A model generated the notes under the pieces. The model saw only the letters and a program-made list of their open reading frames with translations. It was not told the DNA's origin and made no database searches. Made by a program: the position numbers and the translations under genes. Below are positions 17,644 through 26,492 of a stretch of 64,000 bases of DNA, piece after piece. The DNA comes from CAZEDU01 sp964511185 (GTDB lineage Bacteria > Myxococcota > Myxococcia > Myxococcales > Myxococcaceae). The stretch is from contig CAZEDU010000003.1 in assembly GCA_964511185.1 (NCBI GenBank), positions 29,872 through 93,871 on the forward strand. The letters run 5' to 3'. Every line of letters starts with the position of its first letter. Within the stretch, counting starts at the first letter, position 1.

Positions 17644-18864
17644 TTAGGCGTGCAGCCGCTGCAGGTTCCCTTCGGCGAAGAAGTCCTCCACCCGGGTGGT
17701 CCCCGACGAGATGCCGAGAAAGCGATTGGTTTGCTCTTGATTGCCTTTCAAGGCTCGGCGCAGCTGTCTCATCTGTTCTGACGGAGGGCCGAGCGCCGCC
17801 ATGCGAAGGGTGTATTCGTAATGGCCCATGGCGGACTCGTTTCGCTGCCGTTCGTACTGCGCCAGCGCCACCTGCATCGGCGCATTTCCAGAGAGGCCCG
17901 CGTGGACCGCTTCGGCCAAGAGCTCGGCGTCGCGGAACGCATCGAGAATCCCGTGGCCGAGCAGTGGATCTTTGTGGAAACCCGCATCGCCGACCAACGC
18001 CCAGCCGGGGCCGTGCGGCCGTCGCATGAAGTTCGGCAGGTCGGCGGTGCCGCGGAAGCGGTCTTCCCGACGCGCGGCGCGCACCCGCTCATGCAGCAGC
18101 GGCATTTGAGCGAGCGCTTCGCGGTACGACGCTTCGATGTTGCGCCGTACCCGTCTGAACTGCGAGTGGGGCCACCCCACCATGACGCAGGCCAGGTCGC
18201 CGTTCGTGGGAATGACGAAGACGACGTTCGTGGGACGGTAGTACGACTCCCACCACACGCCACGCGGCTCTCGAAGGGTCGGTAGGCCGCTCCAGTAGCT
18301 GTAGTACCAACACAACAGAGGCGGTGCGGTGTTGTAGGCCGGGGCCTTCACTGTTCTTGCGAGACGAGAGTGCTTTCCGTCCGCGCCGATGATGACGTCG
18401 GCGAGCTCGGTGACGGTTCGGCCCTGCTTGTCGACGCCGCGGATGCCATAGACGCGGGGACCGTCTTTCAGGATCTCTCGAACGGAGAAGCCCAGGCGGG
18501 CTTCGACACCGGCGGCAAGCGCTCCTTCGAGCAGAACGGAGTCGAGCAAGAACCGTCGTGGGGCGAAGTTCTCGTAGACTCCGTCGATGGACGGAACCCA
18601 GCCCGAGAGCACCGTCTCACCGTAGTCGGCGACGACCTTGACCAGGGCCGGGCAGCCACTGGCCGAGACCTTGTCCAACAACCCCCAGCGCCTCAGCTGG
18701 CGGACGGCGAAGGGACGGACGATGTGCGTGGAGAGCGTGTCTTTCGGAAAGACGTCGCGGTCGAGCAAGAGCACGCGGTGGCCTTTTCGGCCGAGCAGCA
18801 TCGCCGTCGGAGCGCCGCCGCAACGCGAACCGATGACAATCGCGTCCCACTTCGAGGGGCTCAA
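17644..18864 (-). CDS. FAD-dependent oxidoreductase (monooxygenase / geranylgeranyl-reductase-like)
   Basis: A 406-residue flavoprotein of the p-hydroxybenzoate hydroxylase fold. It shows an N-terminal dinucleotide motif with a Cys in the loop (IVIGSRCGGAPTAMLLGRKG), then LLLDRDVFPKDTLSTH, the middle GADGKHSRLAR segment and the FAD ribityl motif ALVGDAGFHKDPLLGHGI. This is typical of NAD(P)/FAD-dependent hydroxylases, halogenases and ring reductases; the KDP before LLGHGI recalls hydroxylases acting on lipids or secondary metabolites. No Trp-halogenase WxWxIP motif is seen, so halogenation is not supported. It stands alone, downstream of a 224-bp divergent gap shared with the signalling gene at 19089. 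Confidence 0.82.
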   Translation of the reverse strand: MSPSKWDAIVIGSRCGGAPTAMLLGRKGHRVLLLDRDVFPKDTLSTHIVRPFAVRQLRRWGLLDKVSASGCPALVKVVADYGETVLSGWVPSIDGVYENFAPRRFLLDSVLLEGALAAGVEARLGFSVREILKDGPRVYGIRGVDKQGRTVTELADVIIGADGKHSRLARTVKAPAYNTAPPLLCWYYSYWSGLPTLREPRGVWWESYYRPTNVVFVIPTNGDLACVMVGWPHSQFRRVRRNIEASYREALAQMPLLHERVRAARREDRFRGTADLPNFMRRPHGPGWALVGDAGFHKDPLLGHGILDAFRDAELLAEAVHAGLSGNAPMQVALAQYERQRNESAMGHYEYTLRMAALGPPSEQMRQLRRALKGNQEQTNRFLGISSGTTRVEDFFAEGNLQRLHA

Positions 18865-19088
18865 CCGAACTCTCCGGGTGCGTCGAGCGAAGGGCAGCGT
18901 TCGAAGGGAATGCTACCAGGCCACGAGGCTCGGGACTGTGCGGCGGACTGTAGGCGAAGGAGTGTAGGTGTGGCGGATACTGGAGCACGGCGCCTGTCAC
19001 TTCGCGGTCATCGCCGTTTGCCAGTACACTGGGCAAGTCGCTGTTTCGGAGGGGTAATGCAGATTTCGCGGGTGCTGAGGTTGCCCTG

Positions 19089-20081
19089 ATGCGCGCGGCC
19101 ATTCTCGCGTTGACGCAGCATCGGCAGACCCGCAGACAGATCACGCGGGCGCTTCAGGCCAACGGCAGCACCGTCTCTTTCGTGATGAAAGCCGAAGAGG
19201 CCAAGCAGGCCTGGGCTCGTCAGACGCCGCATCTGGTGATCATCGACTGCGACAGCGAAGAGGGGCACTCCGCCCTGCAGGTCCTGCAGCAAGAACGATC
19301 AGCCTCCGGAACGACTCCGATCGTTCTGTTGTCCCTCGGCTTCGACAAGCGGCCATTGGTGGCGGCCCTCGAGAGCGAGGAGATTCGAAACGTGGTGGCC
19401 AAGCATGGCCCAGCACGCGCGCTCTACCCGGTATTCGATGAGCGCGAGCTGTCCGTCACGTGCGAGAAGCTGATTCAGCAGAACATCTTCGGCGTCGACA
19501 AGTACGTCGGCGGGTGGGGAGTGGTGGTCAACAGCGCCGTCATTCGATCGTTGGATGACAAGGCGGATTTCGTCGACCTCTTCCAGGCGTACCTCGAGTC
19601 GCTCGACTGTCCCCCGTCGGTTCTCCCCGAGATGTTGACCGCGGCCGAGGAGCTGATTCTCAACGCCATGGTCCACGCGCCTCGGACCAAGGACGGTGCC
19701 CCACGCTACGAGTCCTCCGAGCTGGATCCCCATTTGGTGTTGGAGCCGCACGAGGCGGTGACCGTCGTCTATGCCTGTGATGGTCAACGCTTGATGCTCT
19801 CGGTCGTCGATAACTTCGGCTCGATGACCCAGGAGGCGCTCCGCCAATACCTATTCAGCCGGCTGACGTCGACCCAGCTCGTCATTGACGAGAAGCCGAG
19901 CGGGGCGGGCATTGGCTTGGCGATGGCGCTGCGCGGCGTTCACCAGCTGGTCGTGAACGTGGAGACGCACAAGCGGACCGAAGTGATCATCGGTTGGTAC
20001 CTGCGAGTGACCAACAGCTCTGAGTTTCGAGAGGTCGGAAAGTCAATCAACGTCTTCTGGCTGCAGCAGCCCTCTCACTGA
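19089..20081 (+). CDS. Receiver-like plus HATPase (RsbW-type) partner-switching protein
   Basis: A 330-residue protein. Residues 1-125 have the order of a response-regulator receiver domain (ILALTQHRQTRRQI, LVIIDCDSEEG, PIVLLSLGF), but the acidic pocket and the conserved Lys are degenerate, so phosphotransfer is doubtful. Residues about 175-310 form a GHKL ATPase domain of the anti-sigma-factor kinase type, with an N-box (EELILNAMVH) and a G-box (SGAGIGLAMAL). Such proteins phosphorylate STAS antagonists or bind sigma/anti-sigma partners. It is clearly paralogous to the protein at 43550, sharing NIFGVDKYVGGWG / SIFGLEKYVGAWG and KSINVFWL / KSINIFWL. It converges with a SpoIIE phosphatase gene 10 bp away, a plausible opposing activity. 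Confidence 0.82.
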   Translation: MRAAILALTQHRQTRRQITRALQANGSTVSFVMKAEEAKQAWARQTPHLVIIDCDSEEGHSALQVLQQERSASGTTPIVLLSLGFDKRPLVAALESEEIRNVVAKHGPARALYPVFDERELSVTCEKLIQQNIFGVDKYVGGWGVVVNSAVIRSLDDKADFVDLFQAYLESLDCPPSVLPEMLTAAEELILNAMVHAPRTKDGAPRYESSELDPHLVLEPHEAVTVVYACDGQRLMLSVVDNFGSMTQEALRQYLFSRLTSTQLVIDEKPSGAGIGLAMALRGVHQLVVNVETHKRTEVIIGWYLRVTNSSEFREVGKSINVFWLQQPSH

Positions 20082-20091
20082 CGCGCGCCGC

Positions 20092-22593
20092 TCAAAGAAG
20101 ATCCGCCACGGTCAAGGTGACGTCGTCGTCGGGGGGCATCTCGGCCCAGAACGCGGTCGCTGACGACAACACGTGATCGATGGTTTGGACCGGGTCGAGC
20201 TTCGCCGTGTTGACCAGGAGATCCACGAAGGCGCGATAGCCGAGCTGTAGCCCCTCGGGGTTGGTGCACTCCACCAAGCCGTCGGTGAAGAGGACCACCC
20301 GATCTCCCGGCGAGTACTGCCGCACCTGGCTCTGGAAGTGCTTGGCGTTCTCTTCGCCGAGGATCGGCCCAGAGCTGGTCAGGTTCTCGACGCGCACCAT
20401 CCCACCCGCGCGGGTCAGGTACATCGGCGGTTTATGTCCGGCGTTGGCGAAGGTTAGGGTCTTCGCGGAGGGATCGACGATGCAGGCGAAGGCGGTCATC
20501 ACCAAGTTGCCGCGGGTCGTCTCGAGAATCACGTCGGAGAGCGTGCCGAGCAATTCTTGAAGATCCACCCCGGTTCCCTGGTGCACGACGGTGGAGGTGC
20601 AGGCTTTGGCGATGGTGGTCACCATCCCCGCTCCTACGCCATGCCCCGTGACGTCGCCGATCAACAGCAGCGTCTTCTCTTCGAGCGGGATGCACAGCCA
20701 AAGGTCACCGCCGACCTTGCTGGCGGAGCGAACTTCTCCCGCCACGCGCAGGCTGGGGCGCTCGATCAGCATCTTGGGTGGGACGATCGCGTGCTGGATG
20801 TCACGCGCGAGGATCATCTCGGCTTCGAGCCGCTCTTTCTCGGCCTCGAGCAGCTGCAGCCGGGTGGTCTGCAGCTCTTCGAGGCTCTGCTGCAGCCGCG
20901 TGTTGGCTTGCGCGAGCTCTTGCGTTCTCTCCTCGACCCGCCGCTCCAGCGTCCGGTTGAGCTCGTCGATCTGCGAGAACGCGGTGGCGTTCTCCAGGGC
21001 GATGGAAGCCTGGGTGGCGAAGACGTTGAGGAGCTCTTTGTGTTGCTCCTGAAAGACGCGCGTCTTCACCGTCGAGTCCAGGTAGATGAAGCCCACGATG
21101 CCCTGCTTGGTCTTGAGCGGCGCGCAGATGATCGAACGAACCCCGGTCGCCACCACCGACGCTCTGCCGCGGAAACGACCGTCGACCTGCGCGTTGTCCG
21201 CCAGGACCGCTGACCCGGCCTCGCGCGCTTGTTCGACCGCCCCGAAGGAGATCTGCTCTTGCCCACCGGCGTTGACGCTCTCTGGGCTCAGCCCACGCCC
21301 CGCGACGCACAGCAGCGAGCCATCGGGCTCGACGCGGAGGAGCGCTCCCCGCTCGGCCTTCAGGAGCGTGACGGTGCGGTCGAGAATCGTCTGCAGCAGT
21401 TGCTTCAGGTCGAGCGTCGAGGACAGAGCGCGCGTCATCTCGAAGATCGCGTTGAGCTCCACGTCCGCGTCGACCGGAGCAGCGGTGAGGGTGCTGCGCA
21501 TGATCGACCGCGACATCATCAACGACGCGCCTTCACCCTTGCTGCCTTCGAGCTGCGCCAACGCCTTCGAGCGCTCGTCGGCGCCGCTGCGGCTGAAGAT
21601 GTCGCGGCCACGGGCGATCAGCAGGCGAATCGGCTTTTGCGAGCGGCTCTGCAAGAACGCCGCGTGGCGCGCGATGAGTCGCGCTTGATCGAGCGTGGCG
21701 CCCGTCGCGTCGCACACCGCCAGCGCTTCGTCGAACGTCCGTTGGCTCGAGAGGTCGCCGTCGAGCAGCTGAAGCTGCTGCTTGAGCGCGAGCAGCCAGG
21801 GGCGGTATCGCGGGCTGTGCGCGCAATAAACCTGCGCCTTCTTGAACGCGTCGCGGGCAGCGTCGAGCGAGAGCCCCCCGACGTTGAGGGCGGACCATTG
21901 CTCTTCGAGCCGAGCGCGGGCGATCAGCACCAGCGCGCGCAAGTAGGGCTCGGCGAAGGCCGACGCCGCCTCCCAAGCGGAAACGGTCTCGATCAACAAG
22001 GGCAGCGCCTCTTTGGGCCGCTCCAAGTCGAGGAGCGCTTCGGCTCGCAGAATGGCCGCCCAGCTCTGGCCGAGCATGGGGAGCTTGGCTTGTGCGATCG
22101 CCGCCAGCTGATGGGCTTCGTTCAGCGCGCCGAACGCGAGCTGTAGCACCGCGTTCGCCAGGTCGCTGTCGATGGAGCCGCCGATGCGCTGAGCGTTCTG
22201 CTCGATGAGACGGCTGGCGCCTTCGAGGTGGGCGGTCGCGCACGCGGCTTCGACTTGAAGCGCCAAGAGCACCGCGGCGAAGTCTTTCTCTCCCGCGGTG
22301 AAGAGGCCCTCGCTGGCGCGGCGAAGCAGCTCGTCCGCGGTCTCGAGCTGCGCCGCTTCGCGCGCGGCCAGCGCGGCGATGGCCTCGGCCCGAGGCCTCC
22401 AGTCCTCTGCGTCCGCCCTCTCCCGAAGCGCATCAAGCGCAGAGCCCATCAGCTGCTCGGAGCGGGTGAAGAGGCCAAGCTGGGCGAGGCGATAGGCCTG
22501 CATCACCCGCTTGAACGGTGGCGGTGGCGCGGCGCCCCAATGCGTCCCGGCCGCTCGGATGATGGCGCTCGATTGCGCCTTGAGCACATTCAT
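20092..22593 (-). CDS. GAF domain / SpoIIE-type PP2C phosphatase with helical-repeat N-terminus
   Basis: An 833-residue protein from the ATG at 22593; the same frame stays open far upstream only because it lies opposite the kinase gene. Residues 1 to about 370 are TPR-like helices. GAF lies at about 375-545 (LDRTVTLLKAERGALLR, IICAPLKTKQGIVGFIYLD). A coiled coil follows at about 546-600 (RRVEERTQELAQANTRL). The SpoIIE/PP2C domain lies at 601-833, with metal-ligand motifs GDVTGHGVGAGM, FTDGLVE and PPDDDVTL all intact. It should dephosphorylate a Ser/Thr-phosphorylated STAS partner in response to a ligand bound by GAF. The divergent gene 165 bp away encodes a Ser/Thr kinase whose C-terminal half has similar helical repeats, suggesting a functional couple. 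Confidence 0.9.
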   Translation of the reverse strand: MNVLKAQSSAIIRAAGTHWGAAPPPPFKRVMQAYRLAQLGLFTRSEQLMGSALDALRERADAEDWRPRAEAIAALAAREAAQLETADELLRRASEGLFTAGEKDFAAVLLALQVEAACATAHLEGASRLIEQNAQRIGGSIDSDLANAVLQLAFGALNEAHQLAAIAQAKLPMLGQSWAAILRAEALLDLERPKEALPLLIETVSAWEAASAFAEPYLRALVLIARARLEEQWSALNVGGLSLDAARDAFKKAQVYCAHSPRYRPWLLALKQQLQLLDGDLSSQRTFDEALAVCDATGATLDQARLIARHAAFLQSRSQKPIRLLIARGRDIFSRSGADERSKALAQLEGSKGEGASLMMSRSIMRSTLTAAPVDADVELNAIFEMTRALSSTLDLKQLLQTILDRTVTLLKAERGALLRVEPDGSLLCVAGRGLSPESVNAGGQEQISFGAVEQAREAGSAVLADNAQVDGRFRGRASVVATGVRSIICAPLKTKQGIVGFIYLDSTVKTRVFQEQHKELLNVFATQASIALENATAFSQIDELNRTLERRVEERTQELAQANTRLQQSLEELQTTRLQLLEAEKERLEAEMILARDIQHAIVPPKMLIERPSLRVAGEVRSASKVGGDLWLCIPLEEKTLLLIGDVTGHGVGAGMVTTIAKACTSTVVHQGTGVDLQELLGTLSDVILETTRGNLVMTAFACIVDPSAKTLTFANAGHKPPMYLTRAGGMVRVENLTSSGPILGEENAKHFQSQVRQYSPGDRVVLFTDGLVECTNPEGLQLGYRAFVDLLVNTAKLDPVQTIDHVLSSATAFWAEMPPDDDVTLTVADLL

Positions 22594-22758
22594 GTCGGCC
22601 TCGGGACGCCACCACGAAAGCACACGCCTGTCACGGATGCGCTCCGCCAGGAGTAGGCGGGTTCGGCAGGCCTGCGCACCTGCGCGCGGGACTTGGCCAA
22701 AGCCTTCTCCTTCTGTCCCGTGCGTAAAGGTGGATGTATCTTTCGAGAAAGCCGACGC

Positions 22759-25700
22759 ATGGATTGGATAAACGCCGCCACGCTGAGCACGTTGAGGCTG
22801 GTCGAGCGGTGGGACGCGCGGCGGCGCGGCAAGGCCCACGGCCGCGGGCTTCGACCGCGCGCTCTGGCGCCTGGGGCGGTCGTCGCGGGGCGCTATCGGC
22901 TCGACGCCGTGTTGGGCGAAGGCGGCATGGGCCGGGTGTGGCTGGCCGAAGATCAGCTCGAGCATCGGCAGGTGGCGCTCAAGCAAATGCGGGCCGTTGC
23001 TCGTGGACCGGGCCCGGTCGCGCGCGAAGGGAGCGAAGCGGTCGACGCGGGCCTCGACGTGGCCTTCAAGCGCGAGTTCTACACGATGACCAAGCTGCAG
23101 CACCCGAACACCATTCAGGTGTTCGACTACGGCTTGCTCGAGACCGGTGAACGCTATTTGACGATGGAGGTCGTGCGCGGCAAGGACCTCGCGACCGCGC
23201 TGAAGAGCGGCCCCTTCGAGATGAGCCGGCTGTACCGGGTGCTCATCGAAATGGCGAAGGTCTTGGGGTTCATTCATTCGCGCCTCTACGTTCATTGCGA
23301 CGTGAAGAGCGAGAACATCAGCGTCACCGAGCGCGGCGGCATCAAGCTGATGGATTTCGGTTTGATGCACCAGCTCGGCACGCCGGCGGGCGGCGTCCTG
23401 AAGGGAACGCCCCATTACATGGCGCCCGAGGTGCCGCGCGGGGGCGTCATCGACGCGCGCACCGACCTGTATTCGCTCGGGGTCCTCGCGTTCGAGCTCG
23501 CCACCGGCCGCTTCCCGTTTCAAGGCAAGACCATGATGGAGCTCATCTCGGCCCATCTGAATCAACCGCCACCCCGGCTGCAGCCGCTGCGCAAGGTGCC
23601 GCCCGAGCTCGAAGCGTTGGTCCTCAAGCTCTTGGCGAAGGAGCCGAAGGATCGCTTTCAGAGCACCTCGGAGCTGCTCGCTCACCTGTCGGCCATCTGC
23701 GGCCAGTCCGTCGCCGAAGAAGGTTACGTCGGCCGCACCAGCTATCTGCACTGCGCCGACTTGGTTGGGCGCGACGAAGAGCAGCGAGCGCTCAAGCTGA
23801 TTCTCGACCGGCTGCTCGAGGGGGACGGGAAGAGCATTTTCGTCACTGCGCCCGCGGGGATCGGCAAGACGCGCCTTCTGCAGGAGTTCCGGCTCGCGGT
23901 GAAGATCGCCGACGTCCCGTTCCTGGTCGGGCAGTGCCGGGCCGAAGGTCAGGCGCCGATGGCGCCGCTCATCGAAGCGCTCTCGCAGCTGATCCCGTTC
24001 GCCCCGCAGGAGGCGAACGAGAAGTTCGGGCCGATCTTGGCGCGCCTGATTCCGCGTCTGGCGAGCGTGTTGACGCATCCGCCGCGAATGGATCAGCCGC
24101 TGCCAGACAAGGTGGTGCTCTTCGAAGCGCTGCGCGGCTGGCTGTCGGCGATCGCCGAGCGACAGACCTTCATGTTGTGCCTGGAGGATCTGCACTGGGC
24201 GGACGCCACGACGCTCGAGTTCATGAACATCGTCATTCGGCACTTGGCGGGCACCCGCGGCATGGTGCTCGGCACGTTTCGCTCGAACGAGGTCGATCGG
24301 CTCTCGGTGTTGTTCCAGACGGTGGACGACAACATCACGCAGCGGCTCGAGCTGGCTCCGCTGACTCGGCAGTACACCGCCACGCTGATCGAGGCGATGC
24401 TCAACGGGCTCGAGGTGCCAACCGAGTTCGTCCAGCGGCTCTACGACGTCACCCAAGGCAACGCCTTCTTCGTGACCGAGACGATGCGCGCGTTCATCGA
24501 GCAGGGGACGCTGCAGCTCGAGAACGGGCGGTGGATCACCAACAAACCGGCGGATCAGATCGACATCGCGCCGACCATCGAGAAGGTGGTCTTGACGCGG
24601 CTCGCGACGCTCGACGAGTCGACCTTGTCGTTCTGCCGGCGGGTGGCGCCGCTCGGCCGACTGCTCGAGCTCAACGTGATGAAGGAGGTCACGGCAGTCC
24701 AGGAGGCCGCGCTGTTCGAGACCCTCGACCGGCTGATGGAGCGGCAGTTCATTCAGAAGGTCGACGAGAACTACTACTTCTCGCACGACACCGTCCGCTA
24801 CGCGATCTACGACTCGACGCCGCCCGAAGAGAAGCGCCGCGCCCACCAAGGCATCGCGGTCGCGCTCGAGCGGGTGCACGCCGCGGCCCTCGACGCGCAG
24901 GCGGCGCTGCTCGGCTACCACTACGCGCGCGGGGAGGACCGGCAGAAGGCGATTGGCTACCTGCTGCGCGCCTCCGAACAGACGCGCGCCAACAACCTGA
25001 TGCTGCGCACCACCGAGCTCATGGCGCAGGCGGCCGATCTGATCGAGAGCGGGGAGTACCCCAACCGCGAGAACACCCTGCTTGGCGTCTGGGCCCGCAT
25101 CGTCGAGGTGGCGACCACGGCGCACCCCACCCTGTGCGTCAAGTACGCCGACAAGCTGTTCGAGGCATGGGCCAAGCGCATCGACCTCGAGCGGGCAAAG
25201 GAGTCGTTCCACGCCGAGTACCAGCGGCTGCTCACCCGGCCGCGCTGGTTGGCGCGCCGCAAGCTCGCGCGCATCTGGTCGGACGAGCCGCTCAGCCCGC
25301 TCAGCAAGGACTCCGCGCACATCATCCCGCGCCTGTTCACGTACCGCGCCTTGCAGGGCTTGGGGCTCGCGTCGATTGGCCAGAACGCCCGCGTGCTCGA
25401 GGTGTCGGAGCGACAAGCGAAAGACAACCCGTATCCGGGCCCCTTCCGATCGTCGGCCTTCACCTGCCGGGCGATTCAGCTCTTGCACACCGGTCAGTTC
25501 CAGCACCTGGGCGAAGGGGCGCGGCAGGCGAAGGAAGGCTATGACCTGCACATCGCTCAGGTGGGGCTATTGCCCAAGCAGCTGTGGAAGGACCTCACCT
25601 GGATTCACCACTTCATCGTGCTCGAGCAGGCGATGACGGGAAAGCCGCTCGACCTGGACATTTGGAAGGCCGGGCTCGAGCTGTGCGAGAAGCACCAGTT

Positions 25701-26487
25701 CGGCGATCTGAAATGGTTCCTCAACGCGTCGGTGGGCGTCCACGCCGCCCTGGCCGGCGACCCGGTCGAGATGCAGAAGACGTACGACCTGCTCGTCGAC
25801 CTGATGCGGCGCATGGGCAATCCCCAGATGGCCGAGAGCCGCCTGTCGATATGGGTGGGCTTGTTCTGGATACAGCGCCTCGAGCGCGAAGTGGCCGAGG
25901 CGGTGGTGGGGCGCGTGGAGTTCTGGTTCGGCAAGCTCCCGCATGACGCGTGGATGAAGCGCTATGCGCTCACCTTCCGCGCGCTGTTCGAGGCGACCTT
26001 CGGACAGAAGGAAAAGGCGCTCAAGATGGTGGAGGACGCGCTCGCGAGCGCGAGCGACGTGCCCTCGTTCCGCCTCAAGGCGCAGCTGCTCTGCGCCAAG
26101 TCGCGGCTCCTGGTGCGCTCGGAACGCGCTGAAGCGAAGGCCGTCGCGGAGCAGGCCTGGCGCATCGCCACCACGCAGCCCACCGCCACTCCTTGGGACG
26201 AGATGGTCGCGCTCCGCACGTTGGCCGAAGCGCTCGAGGGGCCCGCGGCGGTCGAGCACGCGGAGCGGAGCATCGCCGTCGCGCGCGAATGGAAGCAAGG
26301 CTTCCACGAAGGGCTCGCGCAGTTCACCTTGGCGCGCGCCGCGCTGAAGCTCGACCGAGCGCGGGCGGGCGCGGCTTTGGAGGAAGCCGAGCGGCTGCTC
26401 AAGGAGTACAAGGCCGAGCAGTGGCTGCAGCGGCTCGAGCAGTTCCGTCTGCGGGCGGCGTCGGCCGAGAGCCCTGCGGTCGCCTAA
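22759..26487 (+). CDS. Ser/Thr protein kinase with AAA ATPase and TPR-like C-terminus (non-RD)
   Basis: A 1242-residue protein from ATG 22759. The kinase domain (44-310) has the glycine loop GEGGMGRV, Lys75 in VALK, catalytic HCD (His179-Cys180-Asp181) with VKSEN, and DFG at 199, then GTPHYMAPE. Arg of the usual HRD is Cys, so it is a non-RD kinase and is probably not controlled by activation-loop phosphorylation. Next comes an AAA_16-type ATPase (LVGRDEEQ at 335; Walker A PAGIGKT with Lys370; Walker B-like LCLEDLHWAD near 475). The remaining 500 residues are helical repeats. This layout resembles large myxobacterial kinase-ATPase hybrids. It is divergent from the SpoIIE phosphatase gene. Confidence 0.92.
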   Translation: MDWINAATLSTLRLVERWDARRRGKAHGRGLRPRALAPGAVVAGRYRLDAVLGEGGMGRVWLAEDQLEHRQVALKQMRAVARGPGPVAREGSEAVDAGLDVAFKREFYTMTKLQHPNTIQVFDYGLLETGERYLTMEVVRGKDLATALKSGPFEMSRLYRVLIEMAKVLGFIHSRLYVHCDVKSENISVTERGGIKLMDFGLMHQLGTPAGGVLKGTPHYMAPEVPRGGVIDARTDLYSLGVLAFELATGRFPFQGKTMMELISAHLNQPPPRLQPLRKVPPELEALVLKLLAKEPKDRFQSTSELLAHLSAICGQSVAEEGYVGRTSYLHCADLVGRDEEQRALKLILDRLLEGDGKSIFVTAPAGIGKTRLLQEFRLAVKIADVPFLVGQCRAEGQAPMAPLIEALSQLIPFAPQEANEKFGPILARLIPRLASVLTHPPRMDQPLPDKVVLFEALRGWLSAIAERQTFMLCLEDLHWADATTLEFMNIVIRHLAGTRGMVLGTFRSNEVDRLSVLFQTVDDNITQRLELAPLTRQYTATLIEAMLNGLEVPTEFVQRLYDVTQGNAFFVTETMRAFIEQGTLQLENGRWITNKPADQIDIAPTIEKVVLTRLATLDESTLSFCRRVAPLGRLLELNVMKEVTAVQEAALFETLDRLMERQFIQKVDENYYFSHDTVRYAIYDSTPPEEKRRAHQGIAVALERVHAAALDAQAALLGYHYARGEDRQKAIGYLLRASEQTRANNLMLRTTELMAQAADLIESGEYPNRENTLLGVWARIVEVATTAHPTLCVKYADKLFEAWAKRIDLERAKESFHAEYQRLLTRPRWLARRKLARIWSDEPLSPLSKDSAHIIPRLFTYRALQGLGLASIGQNARVLEVSERQAKDNPYPGPFRSSAFTCRAIQLLHTGQFQHLGEGARQAKEGYDLHIAQVGLLPKQLWKDLTWIHHFIVLEQAMTGKPLDLDIWKAGLELCEKHQFGDLKWFLNASVGVHAALAGDPVEMQKTYDLLVDLMRRMGNPQMAESRLSIWVGLFWIQRLEREVAEAVVGRVEFWFGKLPHDAWMKRYALTFRALFEATFGQKEKALKMVEDALASASDVPSFRLKAQLLCAKSRLLVRSERAEAKAVAEQAWRIATTQPTATPWDEMVALRTLAEALEGPAAVEHAERSIAVAREWKQGFHEGLAQFTLARAALKLDRARAGAALEEAERLLKEYKAEQWLQRLEQFRLRAASAESPAVA

Positions 26488-26492
26488 AGACT

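Noticed and set aside
17644..18864. Flavin-dependent halogenase
   Set aside because: The FAD fold is right but the Trp-rich halogenase motif (WxWxIP) is not present.
22594..25551. Minus-strand open frame that extends the SpoIIE phosphatase to about 1819 residues
   Set aside because: The extension lies opposite the complete kinase gene on the plus strand. It is Arg/Leu/His-rich and has no domain; it arises from GC-biased codons.
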